This document shows, one piece after another, positions 42,541 through 51,801 of a stretch of 64,000 nt of DNA (positions within the stretch are counted from its first letter, which is position 1; each line of letters begins with the position of its first letter). This stretch comes from Photobacterium chitinilyticum. GTDB taxonomy: Bacteria > Pseudomonadota > Gammaproteobacteria > Enterobacterales > Vibrionaceae. The position numbers were made by a program, and so were the translations under genes. The stretch lies in contig NZ_RJLM01000006.1 in assembly GCF_004104355.1 (NCBI RefSeq), forward strand, positions 1-64,000, given 5' to 3'. The notes beneath the pieces are model-generated. The model was not told the DNA's origin. It made no database searches and saw nothing but the letters and a program-made list of their open reading frames with translations.

Positions 42541-44073
42541 TTATTGGCTTATCCATACAGATACGGAACCGCCGTTGACCGGGAAATACGCCCAGCCATC
42601 GCTGTTGGTCCAGACACTTTCCGTTCTGTTGGATAGGTGATCTTTGAACTCGGTGCTCGGTTTACCAGCGTACATCCATTTGCCGCCACCTGTTGCATCC
42701 GTCATGATAACAGCCATCGATTTAGGATGTTCGGCATCACCTTCACGGGTCCAGCCGATGATGTTCGGATCGTCCATATAGCTGTTTTGTTTGCCATACG
42801 CATAATTTTTTCTGGCTGTGATGAGTTCCTTTAAGTGTCGTACCGGGACCATATTAATATCGTGTCCCTTATCGGTGTATTGTGCACCGTAGTAATCGGC
42901 ATAGAATACATTCGGGTAGCCTTCCTCTCTTAGCAGGATGAAGGCGTAGGCCAATGGTTTGAACCACCAGTCAACCGTTGACTCAAGTGCTTGTAGGGGT
43001 TGGGTATCATGGTTTTCTACAATCGTGACAGCCTTGACTGGGTTGTCTTTCATCAGGGTGCCATCCATCAGACGTCTCATATCATAGTTACCACCGGCGC
43101 GTGATGCCTGATAAAAGTTCATGTGTAACGGTGCATCAAACAGCGATATCGTTCCCTGGGTCTTGGTGATGAAGTTGTGTAGATTGTTGACATCATAGTT
43201 CCAGTATTCACCTACGGTGAACAACTCTTTACCCGTTTTTCCTCTGAGATGTTGGATCCATTCCTGTAGATACTGATATTTAATATGCTTAACGGCATCT
43301 AGCCTAAAGCCGTCGACACCGGTTGTATTGAGGTACCATTCTCCCCAGTCTTTTAGTTCCTGCTTAACTTCTGGATGGTCCATGTCTAAATCGGCATACA
43401 TCAGGTAGTCATAATTACCTTTTTCGGAGCTGACGTCCCAATCCCATGCCTTGCCGTCGCCCTTAAATTTGAAAATGGCTTTTTCTTTACCGGCATCATC
43501 CCAGTCAACGCCGTCAAAGTGATACCACGTCCAATGGAAGCTGGAGTATTTGTCGTTTCTTCCCGGGAAGGTAAAATCTACCCAGGCCTCGATCCATTTA
43601 TCGCCTAACTCTCTGTTTCTGTCATTCCAGTCGACCTTGACGGTGTCGACCCAAACTTTTTTGTCAGCCCCGCCACGGTGATTAAATACAACATCACCAT
43701 ATATTTGGATATTGTTGTTGTGAGCTTCGTTAATTGCAGCAAGGTATTGTGCTTTGGTTCCGTACTTGGTTCGGACTGTTTTTTTCTGGTCAAACTCTCC
43801 AAGATCATACATATCGTAAACCCCATAGCCTACGTCGGCACTACCGCCTGCGCCCTTGTATGCCGGGGGAAGCCAAAGTGAGGTAACACCATTATCAGCG
43901 AGTGCGGGGGCATTGTTTTTGACCTCGTCCCACAAAGTACCGTCATTATTGTTGTACCAATGGAAGTACTGCATCATAGTTCCGTTTTGTGATGCATAGG
44001 TGTCATGAATATTAAGCGATAGCAGTAGAGTGATGGATAGGGTGAGGCCGTGTTTTAATTTAAAGCATGTCAT
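42541..44073 (-). CDS. Secreted alpha-amylase, GH13
   Basis: 510 residues with a signal peptide at about 1-27 (LTLSITLLLSLNIHDTYAS). The four GH13 conserved regions are present: DVVFNHRGG, GFRLDAVKH (nucleophile Asp), VGEYW (acid/base Glu) and VENHDTQ. The start of the mature part, GTMMQYFHWYNNNDGTLWDE, is that of the liquefying Bacillus-type amylases of subfamily 5. The enzyme cleaves alpha-1,4 bonds in starch or glycogen outside the cell. Full length; its promoter lies in the 900-base gap to the right. Confidence 0.95.
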   Translation of the reverse strand: MTCFKLKHGLTLSITLLLSLNIHDTYASQNGTMMQYFHWYNNNDGTLWDEVKNNAPALADNGVTSLWLPPAYKGAGGSADVGYGVYDMYDLGEFDQKKTVRTKYGTKAQYLAAINEAHNNNIQIYGDVVFNHRGGADKKVWVDTVKVDWNDRNRELGDKWIEAWVDFTFPGRNDKYSSFHWTWYHFDGVDWDDAGKEKAIFKFKGDGKAWDWDVSSEKGNYDYLMYADLDMDHPEVKQELKDWGEWYLNTTGVDGFRLDAVKHIKYQYLQEWIQHLRGKTGKELFTVGEYWNYDVNNLHNFITKTQGTISLFDAPLHMNFYQASRAGGNYDMRRLMDGTLMKDNPVKAVTIVENHDTQPLQALESTVDWWFKPLAYAFILLREEGYPNVFYADYYGAQYTDKGHDINMVPVRHLKELITARKNYAYGKQNSYMDDPNIIGWTREGDAEHPKSMAVIMTDATGGGKWMYAGKPSTEFKDHLSNRTESVWTNSDGWAYFPVNGGSVSVWISQ

Positions 44074-44975
44074 GTTCTATACCTTCGTTTTTTATTATTA
44101 ACGCGCTTTATAAATGATTGTTTTTTTCTTTTATATATAGCTATGGAAAATACATGACAAAGCAAACATTCTGCGAGGGAATTAAAGGCAAGTTTTTGAT
44201 CTTAGTACAAATTACAAGTAAATGATGTAGGGCTACAGATTGTGATGCCGGTATAAAATGTAGTCGTTTTTCACCTACAGTGAGCAAGCAGGGATTTGAC
44301 ATCCTGGGATGTTCAAAAAATCAAACAAATAGATCTTGATCACACTTTCAAGCTCGTATATAGTGATTGTGTAATTTAATTACGGAATTGAGTTACATGC
44401 TTGGAGTGTCGAGTAAGACCCCTAGGCAGGATTAAATATATTTACAGATAGATCTTGGAGCTTAAAATGAAAAAATTACGTAACTTTATGTCGCTATTCT
44501 CAACTCAGCTTAACTACGATCGCAGCCAGTTTGTTGTTAGTGCTAACCGTACGTTACAGCAGTAGTTCCGCTGTAATAATTAATAGCAGTAGATTAATAG
44601 CACAAGCTTTATAGCACAAAATTTGTACATTTTTACCACTCTATCATCTCTGGCTGTTTCCAGATGATGGTAAGACGTTAAGTCAGTGAAAACTTGATTC
44701 AGTAGATGCCCAGTATTGAAGTAGGGTATTTATGATCAAGGTTTTCATCGGCTCGACGAAAAAACAGTTTTTCCTTCCCCTTTTTATTGATATGTCTCTT
44801 TATTCTTTCATCATTGCCTTTATCAGGTTTGAAAAATTATCCCCAACTTCTGTTGATAACGCCCGTGGAGCCATGTGTTTCGGGTCGGTATAACTTTCAA
44901 AACTTAACCTGTGTGTGAATAACAGCTATTCCTTTAATGGGCTATGTTTGACCAAAGGAAAGAGGTTAATTGCTT
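44074..44975. other. Large intergenic region holding one probable small gene
   Basis: 902 bases between the amylase start and the DUF2784 gene. The right part carries the small gene at 44467-44565. An imperfect hairpin (ATCATCTCTGG / CCAGATGAT) is near 44641-44671 without a T-run. Another frame at 44732-44893 (53 codons) lacks convincing signals. The left third, near the amylase start, is AT-rich and probably contains its promoter. Confidence 0.4.
44467..44565 (+). CDS. Possible small protein of 32 residues
   Basis: ATG preceded by TTGGAG at 7 to 8 bases, then 32 codons: it starts MKKLRNFMSLFSTQLNYDRS and ends FVVSANRTLQQ. Basic amphipathic N-terminus, no signal peptide. The ribosome site and the reasonable composition support expression as a small protein or leader peptide. 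I do not recognise a family with certainty. Confidence 0.4.
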   Translation: MKKLRNFMSLFSTQLNYDRSQFVVSANRTLQQ

Positions 44976-45359
44976 ATGGTTTATCGGATACTGGCTGATC
45001 TAGTCGTTATATTTCATCTCATTTTTATTATCTTTGCTGTCCTCGGTGGCTTGCTGGTTCTATGGCGAGGTTTCTTGGTATTTATTCATGTGCCTTCCGC
45101 AATATGGGTTGCAGTGATCAGCTTCAAGGGATGGATCTGTCCGCTGACGCCATTGGAAAATCAATTGAGGCAAGCGGCGGGTGGCGAGGGTTATTCGGGG
45201 GGCTTTGTCGAATACTATCTCATCCCAGTTATCTACCCGATAGGGTTACGTATCGATGTTCAGGTTGTACTGGGTATTGTGGCGGTAGCGATCAATATTG
45301 GTATCTATATGCTCGTCTATTATTGGTATAGGATCCGGCGAGGCAGGTGGCGGGAATGA
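44976..45359 (+). CDS. DUF2784 membrane protein
   Basis: 127 residues from MVYRILADLVVIFHLIFI (an in-frame TTG lies at 44970; AAAGAGG is upstream). Three membrane segments and the family-typical CPLTPLENQLRQAAGGEGYS GGFVEYYL loop identify DUF2784, a small inner-membrane family of unknown function. The next gene starts within its stop codon, so they are translated together. Confidence 0.9.
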   Translation: MVYRILADLVVIFHLIFIIFAVLGGLLVLWRGFLVFIHVPSAIWVAVISFKGWICPLTPLENQLRQAAGGEGYSGGFVEYYLIPVIYPIGLRIDVQVVLGIVAVAINIGIYMLVYYWYRIRRGRWRE

Positions 45360-46111
45360 AAAGTATACTGATAACCGTCGTGGTGCTCTATGCACTTTTT
45401 TCTCTTACTTTTTGCTCCCTGCAACGAAAATTCTTGTACTTTCCCCAGTCTGCTAGTGACGTATACGGCGAGATGAATATCAGTTTTGTTGTTGATGACA
45501 TGAGATTAAATGGCTGGATGCTAAATAAGGGGCAACCCAAAGCACTCATCTATTACGGCGGCAATGCCGAAAGTGTTGAAGCTAATATTCCTTTGTTCGA
45601 GGCTGTGCTCTCTCGATACACTGTTTATCTCATCCCTTATCGTGGCTATGGTAATAACGCAGGTACGCCTGCCGAGCAGGTTTTATATAGCGATGCAGTT
45701 CAAATCTATACGATGATAAAAGACCAGCATGATTCAGTATCGTTGATGGGAAGAAGCCTCGGCTCTGGTATCGCCACTTATGTAGCGGCTAACCGGCAAG
45801 TGGACAAGCTGATCTTGGTAACACCATTCGATAGCATAGAAAATGTGGCAAAGGATATTTACTGGATGTTTCCGGTCTCCTTGTTAATAAAAGACAAGTT
45901 CCGTTCATCAGAGCGGGTGAAAGATATCACGGCCCAAACCTATATATTTATTGCTGAAAAGGATCGTGTGATCCCGCGAGCTAGAACCGACCAGCTAATC
46001 GCTCAGTTTACCGATCAGCTGGTGGAGGTGATTGTTGTTACCGGTGCCGGTCACAATACGATATCTCAGTCTTCTGATTATGTATCAGGACTAAAACGAG
46101 CACTGGATTAG
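45356..46111 (+). CDS. Alpha/beta hydrolase, membrane-anchored (BEM46-like)
   Basis: 251 residues from the ATG that overlaps the previous stop by 4 bases. N-terminal anchor (ILITVVVLYALFSLTFC), possibly a lipoprotein or signal anchor, with PYRGYGNNAGTPAEQVLYSD, nucleophile in LMGRSLGSGIAT, acid Asp in AEKDRVIPRA and His in GAGHNTIS. Serine hydrolases of this group act on unknown lipids or esters, facing the periplasm. Ends 4 bases into the convergent dehydrogenase gene. Confidence 0.85.
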   Translation: MKSILITVVVLYALFSLTFCSLQRKFLYFPQSASDVYGEMNISFVVDDMRLNGWMLNKGQPKALIYYGGNAESVEANIPLFEAVLSRYTVYLIPYRGYGNNAGTPAEQVLYSDAVQIYTMIKDQHDSVSLMGRSLGSGIATYVAANRQVDKLILVTPFDSIENVAKDIYWMFPVSLLIKDKFRSSERVKDITAQTYIFIAEKDRVIPRARTDQLIAQFTDQLVEVIVVTGAGHNTISQSSDYVSGLKRALD

Positions 46112-47325
46112 CTTTCCACACATTTCGGCGTGACAGGTTCCGGTGTAGCCTCTTTCTGAGTAGCAATAAGAAACTGTTCTAGCAATCTCTCGCACTGGCG
46201 CTGGCTCAAGTAACCAGGAACTGGGTAGGTACCATGAGCTTCAGCCAGGGCTCGTTTGGCAATCAATGGAATATCTTCAGCCTTTAATTCAGGGAAGCTG
46301 TCTGGCATGTTTAGCTTATTATTGAGGCTAACTACTTCATCGATAAATTCATTTCCGTTGCTGAGGCCGATAAGGGTGGCAAGCTCTTTCATGCGTTGCT
46401 TACAGTATGGATGCAAGAAACGCAGCACCTCAGGTAGTAGTATCGCGTTCGCTTGTCCGTGCGGTATATGGTACATCCCACCGAGTTGATGGGCGATCGC
46501 ATGGACATAGCCAACGAATGCGCGGGTAAAAGCGCATCCGGCCTCATACGATGCCATGGCCATCTGTTCCCGAGCCTCAATGTCTTGACCGTTTTCATAG
46601 GCCTTTGGCAAGAAGGTGAAAATTTTCTCTATCGCCTGCTTGGCATAACTGTCGCTTAGCGGGGTATTGTATGTGCCGATAAATGCTTCGACGGCATGGG
46701 TAAGCGCATCCATGCCGGTGGCTGCAGTCATGCCTGGTGGCAGACCTGTCATTAAGTTGGGGTCGATGATGGCAAAATCAGGCAGTAGTACGGGATCTAC
46801 GATTGCAAATTTTTGCCTTGCCGCCGGATCGGAAATAACGGCGGCAACCGTGGCTTCAGAGCCCGTACCTGCAGTAGTTGGGATAGCAAGAAATGGCGGC
46901 AATTTTTTTCTGATCTTCAGCTTACCGGCCATGGTTCGCACTGGTCGGTCTTTGACGACCTTTGCCCCGATAACCTTGGCGCAGTCGATCGGTGATCCTC
47001 CGCCAAGGGCGATAATTGAATCGCAGTTATATTGTTTATAAAAATCGGCACCGGTTGCGACAGTAGCAATCGTCGGATCGGGCATTACTTGATTAAAAAT
47101 GGCGTAGTCTATTTCGTGCGCGTTGAGCGAATCACACAGGGAGGGAAGCATCGCTGCTGAACTGCTCCTGCCAGTCACAATCATGGCTTTCCTTGCCCCA
47201 ACTAATGACATCAGTTCGCCTGCTCTAGATATGCTGTCTATCCCGGCTTCTACATGAGGGAAGGGGATGGTGACTAATTTATTGAGTTGTTTGTTGACGC
47301 CTACCACTGCTTTGTATAAAAACAT
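46108..47325 (-). CDS. Iron-containing alcohol dehydrogenase
   Basis: 405-residue group III dehydrogenase. Coenzyme loop GGGSPIDCAKVIGAK (about 102-116), AIPTTAGTGSEATVAAV, and metal-ligand motifs MDALTHAVEAFIG, VHAIAHQLGGMYHIPHGQAN. Family includes 1,3-propanediol, ethanol and lactaldehyde dehydrogenases; specificity cannot be read. Placed between PTS modules 2 and 3 on its own. It could reduce an aldehyde from anaerobic sugar metabolism, for example a product of the glycyl radical enzyme pathway, but that link is inference. Confidence 0.93.
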   Translation of the reverse strand: MFLYKAVVGVNKQLNKLVTIPFPHVEAGIDSISRAGELMSLVGARKAMIVTGRSSSAAMLPSLCDSLNAHEIDYAIFNQVMPDPTIATVATGADFYKQYNCDSIIALGGGSPIDCAKVIGAKVVKDRPVRTMAGKLKIRKKLPPFLAIPTTAGTGSEATVAAVISDPAARQKFAIVDPVLLPDFAIIDPNLMTGLPPGMTAATGMDALTHAVEAFIGTYNTPLSDSYAKQAIEKIFTFLPKAYENGQDIEAREQMAMASYEAGCAFTRAFVGYVHAIAHQLGGMYHIPHGQANAILLPEVLRFLHPYCKQRMKELATLIGLSNGNEFIDEVVSLNNKLNMPDSFPELKAEDIPLIAKRALAEAHGTYPVPGYLSQRQCERLLEQFLIATQKEATPEPVTPKCVES

Positions 47326-47481
47326 ATCAAAATCCTTTTAAGCATAGGTTTGAATTATAGGGATTAAGCATATGTATGTATTAGACTTGGTTCATATTTA
47401 TAAGTATTAGCAATCAGTATTGTTGTAAAGCCGTCCCAACGAGGCAGCGGCTTTATAAACGCGTTATCTTGGATAAGGATG

Positions 47482-49971
47482 TTAGATTGCTAACTCACTC
47501 TCCAACATCGCAATGATTTCAGTGTCGTCTTTACTCGCCCTGAGCTGATCGCGGAAGCTTTGGTGGATCAGCTTTCGTGCAAGCGTTGAGAAGATACGCA
47601 TATGTTGATCGGCGTGAGCCTTGTTCAAGGTCAGCATGATGATAAAGTCGACATCACCTGAGTCAGACTGCCAGTCAATCGGCTGGCTTAGATGGGCAAT
47701 ACTGATGCTGGAACAACGAATGTTCTCCGACTTGGTATGGGGAATGGCAAAGCCATGGCCAAGACCGGTAGAGAATACCTCCTCGCGAGCCCACACATCT
47801 TCCTCTAGTTCATAGGCATTATCGGTTCGACCGACCAAACCGAGGTTGCCTACCATAGCTTGAATGGCTTCCTCCTTATTGGCGAAATCGGCGGGCTTTA
47901 TGATGCATTCAGTAGCCAGCAGGGGCTTGCTTTCCTGATTGGCCGCAGCGTTTTCGAGTAATGTCTGAACGTCGGCAATCGTTGGGCATTGGCAGGCTTG
48001 CTCAAACAGTGTTTTGCAATCTTCGCTGTTGAGTTTGCATAGTGTTGCTTTTGTCTCGGTAATTTTTGGTGCACTCATACTAATTTCGTCTAAACCTGCA
48101 CCAATGAGCAGCGGCAGAACTTTGGCATCGGCACCGAGTTCACCGCATAGGCCGACCCATCGGCCATGCTGGTGGGCCGTTTGAACAACCTGACTTAGCA
48201 TTCGTAGGAATGCCGGTGCGAGGCTGTTGTATAACTTGGCTACACTAGCATTGTCGCGATCTACTGCGAGCAGGTATTGGGTCATGTCGTTAGAACCGAT
48301 ACTGAAGAAATCAACCTCCTTGCAGAACTGATCGACGATAAAGGCCACGGACGGGATTTCAACCATGATCCCCAGCGGAACCTCGGCGCTAAATGCCAGA
48401 CTTTCCTGAGCCAGCTGCTCTTTCACGATTTCGAGTTGTTGTTTCACCCAGCGGATCTCTTCAATACTCTGGATCATCGGGATCATAATCTTGGCATTGC
48501 CGTGCACAGCAGCCCGTAAAATTGCCCGCAGCTGAGTGTGGAACAGAGCGAGAAACTCGGGATAGATGCGTACCGCACGGTAGCCGAGGAAGGGGTTGTT
48601 TTCCTGTGGCAGGTTCAGATAATCAATCGGCTTGTCACCACCAATGTCTATGGTTCTGATGATCACCGGCTTATCGGCTGCTACTTCTAATGCTTCACGG
48701 TAATAGCCAAATTGTTCGTCTTCATCCGGTGCTTTGCTGCGCTCCATAAACAGCATCTCGGTACGAAACAAGCCGATACCTTCAGCCCCTTTTTCAAAAG
48801 CTGCTGGCGCCTCGAACGAGCAGGCAATATTAGCAGCAATTTCTATCATTTTGCCATCGGCTGTTCGCGCCGGTTGGCTGGCAAAAGTGTGCAGTTCATC
48901 GTTAAGTTGCTTGCTTAGAGTGATCGCGCGGTTGAAATACCGACAAACGCCTTCGTTGGGCTGGGTCGCGATAACACCAAGATTGCTATCAAGATAAATC
49001 AGGCTATTGATGGCACCGGTACATTGGTTGGCCTCGATACCTGATAATGCGGGGATATTGAACGAACGAGCAAGAATGACGGTGTGCGAGGTGCTACCGG
49101 CATGAGTTAAAACTAGGCCTTGGAGCAGATCTTTATCAAGGCCGAGAAATTGACTTGGCGTTAGATCGTTAGCAATGACGATACTTGGCTCGGCTAGGGT
49201 GAAGTCAGTATTAACATTCACACTTGGGTATGCTGCTGTGAGTAATTGAGTCGCTACATCACGAATATCCAATACACGCTCGCGCAGGTAGGCGCTTGTC
49301 GACTGGTTAAGCTGTTTTGTGATTTTTTCTACCACAGCCAAGATGGCGTTGGCGGTTGAATTGCCCGCTAAATTAGATTTGATACCATCGACAAAAGTGC
49401 GGTCGTTAATGATCGATAGATGCGCAGAGATAATCTCTTTTTCATGTCCGCTAGCACTATTCGCCTTTTGTTCTAGCGATGTGCGCACTTGGAAATGAGC
49501 TTGTTCAAAGCGGGTGACTTCATCATGCCGGATATCGGTGATAAAAGTGGTGAGGTCGATATCGCGATAGCCAACTAATAGGCCTTTGCCAATTCCTGGT
49601 GCTAGCCGTTTACCATGCAGTAGGGTTGGCCGATGACGAAGCAAAGACTGCGGTAAGGTGACAGATTCATCGTCAGCCAGAGTATCTAGGGCTTCGTCGC
49701 AACGGGGAAATTCATTATTGATGTAGTCGCTCAGTATCGTGATAGCCTGTTGGCTGTCTTCGCCGTCAAAAGATAGGATAAAGTCATCGTTCATTAAGGT
49801 ATCAGTCCCGACAAGTGCCAGTACACTTTTGGCGTCTGCTGTGTTGCCGTTACGCAGGTTGGTCAGGTTGATCTGGCTCTGGAATTGGCCGCATACTTTT
49901 TCTAGGTGGCTGGCTGGGCGAGCATGGATACCGTTTGGAAGTACACAGCGGAATTGGATCTCGTTTTTCAT
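47482..49971 (-). CDS. Multiphosphoryl transfer protein HPr-EI-EIIA(Fru), copy 2
   Basis: 829 residues with the same domain order as copy 1. HPr domain: GIHARPASHLEK with His16. Enzyme I: LTHAGSTSHTVILARS, IGLFRTEMLFMERSK, WVGLCGELGADAK. EIIA: LGHGFAIPHTKSENI near residue 735. It diverges enough from copy 1 to suggest that the two serve different EIIBs. Copy 2 lies 14 bases after an EIIB gene in the same orientation, so the two form a module transcribed from operator D. Confidence 0.94.
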   Translation of the reverse strand: MKNEIQFRCVLPNGIHARPASHLEKVCGQFQSQINLTNLRNGNTADAKSVLALVGTDTLMNDDFILSFDGEDSQQAITILSDYINNEFPRCDEALDTLADDESVTLPQSLLRHRPTLLHGKRLAPGIGKGLLVGYRDIDLTTFITDIRHDEVTRFEQAHFQVRTSLEQKANSASGHEKEIISAHLSIINDRTFVDGIKSNLAGNSTANAILAVVEKITKQLNQSTSAYLRERVLDIRDVATQLLTAAYPSVNVNTDFTLAEPSIVIANDLTPSQFLGLDKDLLQGLVLTHAGSTSHTVILARSFNIPALSGIEANQCTGAINSLIYLDSNLGVIATQPNEGVCRYFNRAITLSKQLNDELHTFASQPARTADGKMIEIAANIACSFEAPAAFEKGAEGIGLFRTEMLFMERSKAPDEDEQFGYYREALEVAADKPVIIRTIDIGGDKPIDYLNLPQENNPFLGYRAVRIYPEFLALFHTQLRAILRAAVHGNAKIMIPMIQSIEEIRWVKQQLEIVKEQLAQESLAFSAEVPLGIMVEIPSVAFIVDQFCKEVDFFSIGSNDMTQYLLAVDRDNASVAKLYNSLAPAFLRMLSQVVQTAHQHGRWVGLCGELGADAKVLPLLIGAGLDEISMSAPKITETKATLCKLNSEDCKTLFEQACQCPTIADVQTLLENAAANQESKPLLATECIIKPADFANKEEAIQAMVGNLGLVGRTDNAYELEEDVWAREEVFSTGLGHGFAIPHTKSENIRCSSISIAHLSQPIDWQSDSGDVDFIIMLTLNKAHADQHMRIFSTLARKLIHQSFRDQLRASKDDTEIIAMLESELAI

Positions 49972-49985
49972 GGTGACTGCCTTTT

Positions 49986-50300
49986 TTACTTACGCGCTAA
50001 CAGCTGCTGACATTGGGATAAAATACGTTTAGGGTGCTGAATAGCATCCTGGACTGATACTTTGAGGCACTTTTGGTTGTCGAACCGTTGGCTGTGTTCG
50101 ATATTGATATCGGCAGCCATTACCACCACATCGGCACGCTGGACATCTTGCTCGGTCAGACGGTTCTCGATGCCCATGGCACCTTGTGTTTCAACCTTGA
50201 TGTTAATGCTCAGCCTCTTGGCCGTTTCGGTGAGTTTGTCTGCTGCCATATAGGTATGGGCAATTCCGGTTGGACAGGCGGTAATTGCGACGACTCTCAT
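49986..50300 (-). CDS. Fructose-family PTS EIIB (FrwD-like), module 3
   Basis: 104 residues from MRVVAITACPTGIAHTYM, with GGAGAC upstream (the frame is open to 50432, where it has no EIIB similarity). Cys9 is the phosphorylation site. VETQGAMGIENRLTEQDVQR matches the EIIB at 36615-36917, its probable paralogue. Followed by ptsA copy 2. Confidence 0.93.
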   Translation of the reverse strand: MRVVAITACPTGIAHTYMAADKLTETAKRLSINIKVETQGAMGIENRLTEQDVQRADVVVMAADINIEHSQRFDNQKCLKVSVQDAIQHPKRILSQCQQLLARK

Positions 50301-50387
50301 CGGTGTCTCCTTACATGCAGTATTTATTGTTGATAGTGCCAATATACGAAGTAGCCTTGCTATGCGGTAGAAGAGAAAACAACCCTT

Positions 50388-50403
50388 TACTAGACATTTG
50401 TAA
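50388..50403 (+). promoter_or_regulatory. Shared operator, site D (EIIB-ptsA copy 2)
   Basis: TACTAGACATTTGTAA, 88 bases upstream of the EIIB start. The CRP-like site CGTGA-N6-TCACT at 50418-50433 (8 of 10 consensus positions) lies 14 bases farther upstream. Confidence 0.65.
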
Positions 50404-50417
50404 CCACGATGAATATG

Positions 50418-50433
50418 CGTGATGGTGATCACT
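50418..50433 (-). promoter_or_regulatory. CRP-like site upstream of operator D
   Basis: Symmetrical CGTGATGGTGATCACT on the plus strand. The half-sites GTGA and TCAC with six bases between them follow the CRP consensus TGTGA-N6-TCACA. Confidence 0.5.
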
Positions 50434-50510
50434 CTTGAGTTTTTAAGTCATCGCGGCTTGGATCGGCTGGCGACATAGCACAAAACGCGCAATAAATAAT
50501 GCAAAGAGTT

Positions 50511-51353
50511 CTAATAGCTCCGGTATTCCGTTGGTGTCTTGCCTGTTTTGCGCTTGAATACTCGACAAAAATAGTTGGCGTCATGGTAGCCACAGCGCTG
50601 TGCAACGTCTTCAAGCCTGAAGTTATAACGCTTGAGCATAAACTTAGCGCGTTCAAGCCTAACCCACGAGATGTAATCGGCAAAGCGCATGTGGCCTTCT
50701 TGGCGGAACAGGCGTGATAAGTGATTGGGAGAAATGCTAAACCGTTCTGCTACCGTATTACGGTTAATATTGCGATGGAAGTTCTCCTGCACGTAGATAC
50801 AGATCCCTTTGAACAGGTCTTCGCTTCGCCTACTACTATCATTGGCGGGTTTTTCGATCATTTCTTTGCAATAGCTAAGCAGGGCTAGCAATAAGAATTT
50901 ATCAACAGGCTGTTTTTGTTCTTCATGCGCCAAGGTGGTCAATGCAGACAGGATATGATCGATGGCGTATCCGGTGCGTTGCGGTACACTATATTTCACT
51001 ACGTCGTAGAACCCTTCTTCGTTCTCATGTTTGCTGACCAGACTTAAGCCAAGCTGACTTTTACCAAACAATAAGCTAAGTACTGAACACTCATGACTCC
51101 AGCTGGGTTTGTTCCATGCATTGGCTGGAATGAATAAAGCGTCGCCGTTTTTTAGGAAAATATTGTCGAGTTTCTGTTGGTGGTTTTCGAGCTGGTTTTC
51201 ATAGCGCCCGTTGAATACAAGTTCCAGACGGGGGAAGTTAACTTGGTAGCTAGCCTCTGGTGGCGGAGTTGTGTCACCAGCAAACCAAATCTGGCTAAAG
51301 GAGTCGCTGTCAGAGATAGCATTGTCGAGTAAGTCGGAGAAGATATTCTTCAT
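50511..51353 (-). CDS. AraC-family transcription regulator, copy 3 (YijO-like)
   Basis: 280 residues, MKNIFSDLLDNAISDSDS at the start. Sensor domain has VNFPRLELVFNGRYENQLEN and LFIPANAWNKPSWSH, and the C-terminal helix-turn-helix pair AERFSISPNHLSRLFRQEGH and VAQRCGYHDANYFCRVFKRK is almost identical in pattern to copy 2. It stands between the EIIB-ptsA pair and the EIIB-EIIC pair of module 3. The recognition helices shared with copy 2 suggest that the two bind similar operators. Confidence 0.9.
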   Translation of the reverse strand: MKNIFSDLLDNAISDSDSFSQIWFAGDTTPPPEASYQVNFPRLELVFNGRYENQLENHQQKLDNIFLKNGDALFIPANAWNKPSWSHECSVLSLLFGKSQLGLSLVSKHENEEGFYDVVKYSVPQRTGYAIDHILSALTTLAHEEQKQPVDKFLLLALLSYCKEMIEKPANDSSRRSEDLFKGICIYVQENFHRNINRNTVAERFSISPNHLSRLFRQEGHMRFADYISWVRLERAKFMLKRYNFRLEDVAQRCGYHDANYFCRVFKRKTGKTPTEYRSY

Positions 51354-51469
51354 TATCGTCTTTTTCTTTTATGAGGTCATTAGGACAGCATCTACATGTT
51401 AGTTCATGTTAATTGCGAAGCCGATAGTTCAGCCCCGCAATGTTCACAATAGCGATATTTTATTTAGAC

Positions 51470-51778
51470 TTACGCAAGGTGCGCGGCTATTTTATCCATG
51501 ATTTGAGGGGCTTTCTTAACGGCATCTGCCACGCCGACACGAACGATTTTCTTACCTTTAAAGCGCTCTTCGTTTTTGATCGCAATATCTTTTGTCAGAA
51601 TAACGATGTCTGCGTTAGCGACTTCGCTTGCTGTAATTTCGTTTTCAATACCGATAGAGCCCTGAGTTTCAATTTTCACTTCCCAACCTTTGTGTTTTGC
51701 TGCGGTTTCCAGTGCTTCTGCTGCCATGTAGGTGTGTGCAACGCCTGATGGGCAAGATGTTACGCCGAGTACTTTCAT
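51470..51778 (-). CDS. Fructose-family PTS EIIB (FrwB-like), module 3
   Basis: 102 residues. Cys9 in TSCPSGVAHTYMAAEALE, IETQGSIGIENEITASEVAN, DIVILTKDIAIKNEERFKGK. Closest in pattern to the FrwB-like EIIB at 30896-31213. Lies 23 bases after the EIIC gene, so the two form an operon. Confidence 0.93.
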   Translation of the reverse strand: MKVLGVTSCPSGVAHTYMAAEALETAAKHKGWEVKIETQGSIGIENEITASEVANADIVILTKDIAIKNEERFKGKKIVRVGVADAVKKAPQIMDKIAAHLA

Positions 51779-51801
51779 GTGATGTCTCCCAACAAATTTA
51801 A

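Noticed and set aside
44732-44893. 53-codon frame before the DUF2784 gene
   Set aside because: Weak ribosome site and no clear pattern; less convincing than the 32-codon frame at 44467.
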